In this document: in pieces, positions 28,638 through 33,799 of the stretch | Layout: each line of letters opens with the position of its first letter | Numbering within the stretch: position 1 is the first letter of the stretch | Assembly: GCA_050739575.1 (NCBI GenBank) | Contig: JBOIBN010000024.1 | Location: 1 to 33,799, forward strand | Source of the DNA: JBOIBN01 sp050739575 | GTDB lineage: Bacteria; Pseudomonadota; Gammaproteobacteria; JAKDMP01 | Reading direction: 5' to 3' | Length of the DNA stretch: 33,799 nt | Notes under the pieces: model-generated | Told to the model about the DNA's origin: nothing | What the model saw: the letters and a program-made list of their open reading frames with translations, nothing else | The model's database searches: none | Position numbers and translations under genes: made by a program

Positions 28638-31600
28638 TCATCCTTTCTTCACGCGAAGAATCATCGCCGGATGCGCGGGATCGAGGCGCACGCGTTGGTG
28701 GCGTCCGTGCCATTGCCAGCGCTCGTCGCCGAACAGGTCTTCCACCGCAATCGTTGTGTCTTCGTCTGCGTCCAGCATCTCGAGCGGCAATTCGATCTCC
28801 GCCTCCTGCGTTTCGTGCGGATCGAGGCTTACGATCAGCCAGAGCAGGTCATCCGGCGCAAGTTTGGAGTAGAACAGAATTTGATCGTTATACGCAATGT
28901 GAAAGCTCAGGTTGGTCAGTTCGGCGAGCGCGGGATTATCGCGGCGGATGCGGTTGAGCGTCGCGATCTCGGCGCGGATATTGCCGGGTGCGTCAAAGTC
29001 GCGCGCCTTGAGTTCGTATTTCTCCGAGTCCAGATATTCTTCGCGCGGGCTGCCGTCGGCGTCGCGCAGGGGTTCCGATTCGCACAGTTCGTAGCCCGAG
29101 TACATGCCCCAGGATGGTGCGAGCGTCGCCCCGAGGACGGCGCGGATCACGAAACCCGCGCGCCCGCTTGTTTGCAGGTAAAGCGGATTGATGTCGGGCG
29201 TGTTGACCCAGAAGTTCGGGCGGAAGAACTCGGGCGAGGAACCGCTCGTGAGTTCGGTCAGGTACTCGGTGAGTTCGGTCTTCGTCTCGCGCCAGGTGAA
29301 GTAGGTGTAGGACTGCGAGAAGCCGAGTTTGGCGAGGCGGTTCATGAGCTTCGGACGGGTGAAGGCCTCGGCCAGGAAAATCGTTTCGGGATAGCGCGTA
29401 CGCACCTCATCGATCGCCCATTCCCAGAACGGCAGCGGCTTGGTGTGCGGGTTGTCCACGCGGAAGATGCGCACGCCCTCGCCGCACCAGTAGAGCAGCA
29501 CACGGGCGAGTTCCTGCCACAGTGCATCGCGGCCGCCGCCGAAAAAATCCACGTTGACGATGTCCTGATATTTTTTCGGCGGATTTTCCGCGTAGCGGAT
29601 GCTTCCGTCCGGGCGCCAGCGGAACCACTCGGGGTGTTCGCGCACCCACGGATGATCGGGCGAGCACTGGATCGCAAAGTCGAGTGCGATTTCGAGTCCC
29701 TCGGCGCGTGCGGCGGCGAGCAGGCGGCGGAAGTCGGCGGTCGTGCCGAGCTGCCGATGAATAGCGTCGTGGCCGCCCTCGCGCGCGCCGATCGCCCACG
29801 GGCTGCCCGGATCGTTCGGGCCTGCATCAAGCGCGTTGTTTTTACCCTTGCGATGACTCATGCTGATCGGATGGATCGGCGGCAGATACACGACATCGAA
29901 ACCCAGGCTGGCAATGTAGGGCAGGTGCCGGATGAGATCGTCGAAAGTGCCGTGGTGGCCGGCCTCGCCCAACGAACGCGGAAAGCATTCGTACCAGGCG
30001 CCGGTGCGTGCCCGCCCGCGCTCGATCTGCACGGCAAACTCGGGCGAGGTGCTGAGCCCGACGCGCGGCAGCGCCCGGGCGACCCACTCGGCCGTGGTCT
30101 GGGCGAGCAGCAAACCGGCGCGTGCGGTCACGTCGTCCTTATGCGTGTCGAGCAAGGTCTTGATTTCCGCAAGCCGTGTTCGCGCGGATCCCTCGGCGTT
30201 TGCGCTGGCTTCGCCCAGGAGTTCTTCGCCCTCGCCGAGTTCCGGGCCGAGCGACTGACCCGCATCGCGGCGCTTGATCGTGTCCTTGCGCCAGTCGTCG
30301 TAGCGATCGCGCCAGGCCAGCAGTTGAAACGTCCAGCGTCCGATGTGTTCCGGCGCGAAGCGGCCCCGCCAGCGGTCGTTGTCGAAAAACCGGAGCGGCG
30401 TCTCGCGCCATGCGTCTTCTCCCGCGGCGCGGTAACGGAGCGCGGCGGCGGGGCGGGCATGACCTTCGGTAATCAGATCCGCGGCTACCTCGATCTGTTC
30501 GCCGAGCACCCGTTTGATGGGATAGCGGCCCGCTTCGAGTTGCGGGCTGACGTTTTCGATGGCGATGGGGGTGACGGCGTGTTCGGGCGTGTCCACCGCT
30601 GCGCTTGCCGTCGTCGGCTCGGGTGGTTCAAGCTCGAACCAGCGAACGCTTGCGGCTTCCAATGCCAGCCGGGCGCCGGCCTCGATCCGCTCCGGGCTGC
30701 GCCCGGGCGTCAATTCGCGCGCTGCGGCCGTGTCCACGTCGAGGCGCGCGAACAGCGGGCCGGTATCGATTTCGGCGTGCGCGGTTAAAGCGGGATTGAG
30801 TGCAATCAAAGCCGGCGGCGCATCGCCCGTCACTGGGCGTTGCGCCAATACGGCAGCGGACGCGTCCGGCGCATTCAAACGCTCGAGCCGGCTTGTCTCG
30901 TTGAATGCCGCGGTGTCGCGTTTCATGGCGTTGATCGCGGCAATTGCGGGGCCGATGTCGAAGCGCGCGGATTCGATCTCTTGCTCTTGCGCCTCGCCGA
31001 GCGGTGCGCGCCAAGCCTGCGCGTAATCCATCGGGAGCACGACGCCCCAGGCCGCGGTGGCCGCAAAACCGTAGTGGAAGCGGGCCTGTGCCTCGGACGT
31101 GCGTGAATCCTCAATCTGCGCCGCCAGACGCGGGCCGCCGGGTTCTTCCGGGAAGGCGATGGTCGGCGCCATCCGGCGTAGCCGCGTCTCCTGCTCGATG
31201 AACCACTCGGCGTGAAAATCCCACCAGCGGGCGCTGGAGAAAAAGGCATCGAAGCCCGCTGGCGCAAGCGCCTCGCTAGCCTCGATCGGCGCGCCTAGTG
31301 TTTCGGCCCAGAACGCGGCCTCACCCAAGCGCGCGGACGCGAGAATTTGTTGCCAGCTCGCGAGCGGTAGGCGATGCGCGGCGCGGCAGACGAGTGCATC
31401 GAAGCCGCGCTTGAGCATGCTCGTTGCCACCCGGCTCCAGAAGCCCTCGAGTTCCGCCCGAGCCTCGCCGCCGAAGTCGCATTCGACGAGACTCGCCGCC
31501 CGTTCCGGCGCGCCCATGCTGGTGGGTGTGGCGGGGGAGTCCGCCGGACCGGCCACGAACCAGTGCGGATGGGTACGTACGAGCTTGCTCTCGCGAGCGG

Positions 31601-31904
31601 TGAAGGCGGGCACAAAATCGGTCGTGAGTCTGAAGCCGGCGGCATGCGCCGCGGTGATAAAACCTTTCAGTGCCCGCTCGCCGCTACCGCCCGCTGCGAG
31701 TTCGGACGCGATACCTCCGGGTTCGAGCGTCGCAAAAGGATGCGTGTCCGCCGTACGCGGCTGGAGTTCGCCCAGCCACAACCAGTCACAGCCGAGCGAC
31801 CGAGCGCGTTCGAGCCGTTCGTTCCAGGCCGATATGGGTCCGGCCCGGCGTGCGCAAAGATAAAAAATGCGCGGTCCCGGAGAGGATTTTTCGTTTTCGC
31901 TCAC
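28638..31904 (-). CDS. glgE: Maltose-1-phosphate maltosyltransferase with extra N-terminal GH13-like half
   Basis: GlgE (GH13_3) transfers maltose from maltose 1-phosphate onto alpha-1,4-glucan. The core occupies residues about 445-1088. It comprises an N-terminal sheet (RYPIKRVLGEQIEVAADL), GAWYECFPRS, YLPPIHPI, GKNNAL, Asp817 (VRIFRVDNPHTKP), Glu846 (IFLAEAFTRPKLM) and Asp904 (NFWVNTPDINP). This matches the usual length of 650-700 residues. Ahead of it are about 440 further residues that resemble a barrel of the same superfamily (WLWLGELQPRT, RLTTDFVPAF, FDALVCRAAHRLP) but lack the catalytic Asp. The GTG start at 31904 is the only plausible one; the next Met is at 130. It is the first gene of the glucan block. 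I recall long GlgE forms in other proteobacteria, so the extension may be a family trait. Confidence 0.93.
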   Translation of the reverse strand: MSENEKSSPGPRIFYLCARRAGPISAWNERLERARSLGCDWLWLGELQPRTADTHPFATLEPGGIASELAAGGSGERALKGFITAAHAAGFRLTTDFVPAFTARESKLVRTHPHWFVAGPADSPATPTSMGAPERAASLVECDFGGEARAELEGFWSRVATSMLKRGFDALVCRAAHRLPLASWQQILASARLGEAAFWAETLGAPIEASEALAPAGFDAFFSSARWWDFHAEWFIEQETRLRRMAPTIAFPEEPGGPRLAAQIEDSRTSEAQARFHYGFAATAAWGVVLPMDYAQAWRAPLGEAQEQEIESARFDIGPAIAAINAMKRDTAAFNETSRLERLNAPDASAAVLAQRPVTGDAPPALIALNPALTAHAEIDTGPLFARLDVDTAAARELTPGRSPERIEAGARLALEAASVRWFELEPPEPTTASAAVDTPEHAVTPIAIENVSPQLEAGRYPIKRVLGEQIEVAADLITEGHARPAAALRYRAAGEDAWRETPLRFFDNDRWRGRFAPEHIGRWTFQLLAWRDRYDDWRKDTIKRRDAGQSLGPELGEGEELLGEASANAEGSARTRLAEIKTLLDTHKDDVTARAGLLLAQTTAEWVARALPRVGLSTSPEFAVQIERGRARTGAWYECFPRSLGEAGHHGTFDDLIRHLPYIASLGFDVVYLPPIHPISMSHRKGKNNALDAGPNDPGSPWAIGAREGGHDAIHRQLGTTADFRRLLAAARAEGLEIALDFAIQCSPDHPWVREHPEWFRWRPDGSIRYAENPPKKYQDIVNVDFFGGGRDALWQELARVLLYWCGEGVRIFRVDNPHTKPLPFWEWAIDEVRTRYPETIFLAEAFTRPKLMNRLAKLGFSQSYTYFTWRETKTELTEYLTELTSGSSPEFFRPNFWVNTPDINPLYLQTSGRAGFVIRAVLGATLAPSWGMYSGYELCESEPLRDADGSPREEYLDSEKYELKARDFDAPGNIRAEIATLNRIRRDNPALAELTNLSFHIAYNDQILFYSKLAPDDLLWLIVSLDPHETQEAEIELPLEMLDADEDTTIAVEDLFGDERWQWHGRHQRVRLDPAHPAMILRVKKG

Positions 31905-31910
31905 CCTTTT

Positions 31911-31916
31911 ACTATA
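31911..31916 (-). promoter_or_regulatory. Possible -10 box close to the glgE start
   Basis: On the minus strand TATAGT lies 6 nt before the GTG start of glgE, in TTATAGTAAAAGGGTG. If it is a -10 hexamer, transcription would begin at or near the start codon and the messenger would be nearly leaderless. The purine run AAAAGG directly before GTG is too close to serve as a normal ribosome site. No clear -35 hexamer is seen. This is a weak call. Confidence 0.25.
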
Positions 31917-32073
31917 AGTGATGCGGCCATGACGACCCGCCGAAACCCTTGTGCGGAGCGATTTCCGCGAGTTCCCCGGACGCCTGAGGCGCTTTACTCC
32001 CCCGGCTCTCGGGCCTCACATATCGAGCGTACTCACCACGTTGCGCCTTGCCTGTGCCGCCTACCTCCTCGTT

Positions 32074-32109
32074 CGAGCGACACCGCGCGAAGCGCGCGGC
32101 TGGCGCTCG
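32074..32109. repeat. GC-rich hairpin in the glgE-cassette interval
   Basis: CGAGCG (32074-32079) pairs with CGCTCG (32104-32109), and inside it CCGCGC (32083-32088) pairs with GCGCGG (32094-32099). It lies between the start of glgE and the first plus-strand cassette gene. No T-run follows. It may be part of a folded recombination site or a repeat; no function is assigned. The rest of 31917-32073 shows nothing I recognise. Confidence 0.45.
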
Positions 32110-32112
32110 CTC

Positions 32113-32146
32113 GTGATTGGTAGTACGCTTCGCGTATCCCAATCAC
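32113..32146. repeat. Hairpin with 8-bp and 5-bp perfect arms
   Basis: GTGATTGG (32113-32120) pairs with CCAATCAC (32139-32146), and TACGC (32124-32128) pairs with GCGTA (32132-32136) around a TTC loop. It directly precedes the first attC-like right half at 32155. Its position fits an extruded central stem of an integron site, but outer arms that pair across it are not found. Confidence 0.5.
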
Positions 32147-32154
32147 TCGGGGGG

Positions 32155-32183
32155 GTGCGGCTCAACTCGCGACCGCGTTAAGC
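32155..32183 (+). other. attC-like right half-site A
   Basis: GTGCGGCTCAACTC is followed 8 nt later by GTTAAGC (32177-32183), which fits the integron core heptamer GTTRRRY. The GCGGCT-AACTC part resembles the L' box of known attC sites, although these usually have a spacer of about 4 nt. A closely similar sequence recurs at 32945-32973. The next gene starts 13 nt further on, as expected for a cassette. No convincing left half is seen. Confidence 0.5.
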
Positions 32184-32196
32184 AGGGATTACATTC

Positions 32197-32400
32197 ATGG
32201 ACCCTACGATCAACGCTGCTCTCTTTGCGTTTTTCGGCGCCCTCATTTCGGTGCTCATTTCGGTAGCTGTCGCATGGCTGACTACAAGGCGCGAACTCGA
32301 GAAAGCTAGACGTACAATGCGAGACCTGACCCTTATAACGCAATGTAAATGGCTAGGATTCAAGCGAAAATCTAAAGTTGGATGGATTTTTTTGCTATAG
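32197..32400 (+). CDS. Small predicted membrane protein, cassette-like gene
   Basis: The 67 residues start MDPTINAALFAFFGALISVL, and one membrane-spanning helix covers about residues 7-28. A charged stretch TTRRELEKARR follows, suggesting an N-out/C-in single-pass protein. I do not recognise a family. The start ATG lies 13 nt after a GTTAAGC heptamer, with AGGGA about 8 nt upstream as a possible ribosome site. From residue 41 on (MRDLTL) the frame runs through sequence repeated at 32890-32911 and then into AT-rich DNA, so the C-terminal third may be non-functional read-through into a recombination site. Confidence 0.55.
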   Translation: MDPTINAALFAFFGALISVLISVAVAWLTTRRELEKARRTMRDLTLITQCKWLGFKRKSKVGWIFLL

Positions 32401-32426
32401 TTTTATCAGCATATTTTAAGTTAGGC
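32313..32426 (+). other. Possible cassette recombination site B, ending GTTAGGC
   Basis: The stretch starts with a 22-nt segment, TAC-R-ATGCGAGAC-Y-TGACC-Y-TT, shared with 32890-32911. It ends with GTTAGGC at 32420-32426, a perfect GTTRRRY core. It is AT-rich in the middle and lacks the GCGGCTCAACTC box of the other two sites. The gene behind it starts 14 nt later. I read it as the attC-like site of the small membrane protein cassette, with modest confidence. Confidence 0.4.
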
Positions 32427-32440
32427 GTCACGGAGGCATC

Positions 32441-32824
32441 GTGCCAAAGTACGGTGAAGCAGCAGTCGCCGCAGCGCAAATGGTCTCGCGAGGCCGCGTT
32501 AAGCACGCACCCGATGCATGGGAGGCCGCGGTTAAGCAGATATTCCCCGATCGCCTCGCGTCTCAGCGTAAAGGCTGTCCTCGTGGCACTTTCCTCGGTC
32601 TTTGCGAGTCGGGCCTAGTAAAGGGCGTTCCCGGCGGTTCCTACACAAGGGCGCGCCTCAACAAGCAGTACGCGGTCGATGCAGTGCAATTGCTTCGAGA
32701 GCGTCCAGCTCTAGCAAATGATCCGGACCAGATTTGGCACCTAGTAATTGGCCGCGGAACGAAGGTTGAGAACTCGCAAATGGACGTTGTCGTGACGCTT
32801 TGGCAACGTGGACTCATCGCGTGA
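32441..32824 (+). CDS. DUF6979-like hypothetical protein, cassette gene
   Basis: The product has 127 residues: PKYGEAAVAAAQMVSRGRV, AWEAAVKQIFPDR, KGCPRGTFLGLCESGLVKGV, GSYTRARLNKQYAVDAVQLL, and NSQMDVVVTLWQRGLI at the end. I recall this pattern from small soluble proteins grouped as DUF6979, often found in mobile or cassette-borne settings. Function is unknown. There are no signal peptide or membrane segments. The GTG start at 32441 follows GGAGG by 4 nt and lies 14 nt after GTTAGGC. An attC-like sequence follows the gene. The family name is from memory and should be checked. Confidence 0.8.
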   Translation: MPKYGEAAVAAAQMVSRGRVKHAPDAWEAAVKQIFPDRLASQRKGCPRGTFLGLCESGLVKGVPGGSYTRARLNKQYAVDAVQLLRERPALANDPDQIWHLVIGRGTKVENSQMDVVVTLWQRGLIA

Positions 32825-32889
32825 CGTGGGCGGTGGCGGGGTCGGGTCGCGCATGAAGACATGATTATGGATTATCCAAACGCGAATGC

Positions 32890-32973
32890 TACGATGCGAG
32901 ACTTGACCTTTCTTGCTAAGCGCGCAAATCCGCATGCGCCACAGGTGCGGCTCAACTCACAACCACGTTATAC
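32890..32973 (+). other. attC-like site C, ending GTTATAC
   Basis: The site begins with the 22-nt block shared with 32313-32334. It contains the 14-mer GTGCGGCTCAACTC (32945-32958), identical to 32155-32168, and ends with GTTATAC at 32967-32973 after an 8-nt spacer. CCGCA (32930-32934) and TGCGG (32946-32950) can pair to form a central hairpin. GTTATAC departs from GTTRRRY at one position. The next gene starts 35 nt later. Taken together it looks like an integron-type site of about 84 nt. Confidence 0.5.
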
Positions 32974-33008
32974 CTACTTTGTAAGCACCAACTGACCGGG
33001 GGAGTTTT

Positions 33009-33718
33009 ATGGCAACACATCCGTATATTTCCGGAGCGGGAAACATCACGCAGATAGTGATGCAACTCCGAAAGTCATTTCCAGGCACAATCAATTCTGA
33101 GACTGTGAAGAAACTGGGCCTCGCACCGAATAACGAGAGCTACGTCATTAGCGTTCTTCAGTTCATTGGCGTTATTGATTCTGAAGGGAAGAAAACGTCC
33201 GAAGCCGCGAAGGTATTTTCTCAACATAAGGATGAAGACTTTTCAAAGCATTTTGGTGCGCTGATACAAAAGGCGTATAGCGCATTGTTCGACCTTCATG
33301 GGAACGATGCTTGGAAGTTGAGCAACGACGATCTGATCACGTTCTTCCGCAAAGCGACCAAACGAGCGCAACGATTGGAGGGCGTCAAGCCAGTACTTTC
33401 AAAGTGCTGGCCGGTCTATCTGGACACGGCGATTTGCCGGAACCGAAGCCTAAGCAGAAAAAGTCTGGGAAAGCCCCAAACCAAACTAAGCCTAAGGCCT
33501 CCTCCGCTCCGGCGGTTGCGAAGCCTACGGCGGGTGCCAGCGGAAACGCGCCAACCGCAGGAAACCAGCCGCTTGCGCTAACGGTTCGTGTAGAAATCAA
33601 CTTACCTGCTGATGGTTCGAAAGAAACCTACGACGCCATCTTTAAGAGTATCAAAGAGAATCTCTTAGGTGGGTGGGTAATCCCCCCATTATTAGCGGCA
33701 GCCAGAAGTAGGGTTTAG
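33009..33718 (+). pseudogene. DUF5343-like protein gene, frameshifted and cut by an insertion sequence
   Basis: The 5' part (ATG at 33009, GGGGGAG five nt upstream) codes MATHPYISGAGNITQIVMQL...ITFFRKATK, a DUF5343-like N-terminus. Near 33360 the match moves to the -1 frame, which continues TSATIGGRQASTFKVLAGLSG, a Lys/Pro/Ala-rich linker, and VRIEINLPADG-like VRVEINLPADGSKETYDAIF to 33669. Restoring one A in the short A-run at 33360-33362 would rejoin the frames, so a one-base loss or a sequencing error is likely. After IKENLL the frame enters insertion sequence DNA and ends at a TAG at 33716. Function of the family is not known to me. The gene begins 35 nt after a GTTATAC heptamer and looks like a third cassette gene. 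Confidence 0.75.
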
Positions 33719-33799
33719 GCCGCCATGGCCAACTTCTGCATGGGCGTCACCCCGCCGATGCCCATGTTGGGCCGCTCGTGATTATAGGTCCATAACCAA
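33670..33799 (-). mobile_element. 3' end of a second IS3-family insertion sequence
   Basis: The transposase end on the minus strand and the sequence between its stop and the broken DUF5343 gene mark an insertion sequence end. A TG that could be its outer terminus lies at 33670 or 33674 (TGGGTGGGTAATCC), and the tandem GGGT makes the exact base uncertain. The element continues beyond the window, so the other end and the target duplication cannot be seen. Confidence 0.7.
33715..33799 (-). CDS. IS3-family transposase OrfB, C-terminal fragment
   Basis: Read on the minus strand the frame gives WLWTYNHERPNMGIGG and VTPMQKLAMAA, then TAA at 33715-33717. This is the standard C-terminal end of IS3-family DDE transposases, with the YNHERPNM-GG-TP signature. 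Only 27 codons lie in the window; the catalytic residues are outside. The sequence differs clearly from the transposase at the left edge (YNRKRSHQTLGYISP), so the two edges are not copies of one element. Confidence 0.85.
   Translation of the reverse strand, partial: WLWTYNHERPNMGIGGVTPMQKLAMAA

Noticed and set aside
31912..32142. Open frame of 76 codons on the minus strand upstream of glgE
   Set aside because: It runs through both hairpins, has no clear ribosome site or family pattern, and overlaps the presumed glgE promoter region.

Overview
The window comes from a high-GC proteobacterium, most likely a gamma- or betaproteobacterium. The evidence is the translation cluster in the order tRNA-Val, thrS, infC, rpmI, rplT, pheS, pheT, ihfA, merR-like, tRNA-Pro, the uvrC-pgsA pair, and IHF itself. 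The genus cannot be decided from sequence alone. Everything from 496 to 31904 is coded on the minus strand. Both edges lie inside IS3-family transposases of different types, which is what a contig broken at repeated elements looks like.

Layout on the plus-strand scale. 1-272: 3' end of an IS3-family element. 442-572: terminator and tRNA-Pro(GGG). 619-8210: translation and nucleoid genes, with an infC that appears to start at ATA and two RNA hairpins in front of rpmI. 8309-10272: a translationally coupled pair of exported DUF1566 proteins, one a lipoprotein with Ig/cadherin-like and Calx-beta domains. 10340-14170: icd, uvrC and pgsA, almost without gaps.

14245-31904 is a 17.7-kb block of alpha-glucan and trehalose genes, transcribed in the order glgE, treS-maltokinase, glgB, glgX, treZ, malQ-treY. 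Five of the six genes abut or overlap by 4-8 nt in two groups. The exception is a 224-nt glgB-glgX gap that holds a palindromic repeat. On known family functions these enzymes close a cycle. TreS makes maltose from trehalose, the kinase makes maltose 1-phosphate, GlgE extends alpha-glucan, GlgB branches it, GlgX debranches it, and TreY/TreZ return trehalose, with MalQ adjusting chain lengths. No glgA, glgC or glgP is present here. Two proteins are bifunctional fusions, and GlgE carries an extra degenerate GH13-like N-terminal half.

31905-33799 is of different character: small plus-strand genes, each starting 13-35 nt after a GTTRRRY-like heptamer, with repeated flanking sequence. It reads as a fragment of an integron-type cassette array (small membrane protein, DUF6979-like protein, DUF5343-like protein). 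The last gene is frameshifted and cut by a second IS3-family element. No integrase is visible, so the integron reading is an inference.
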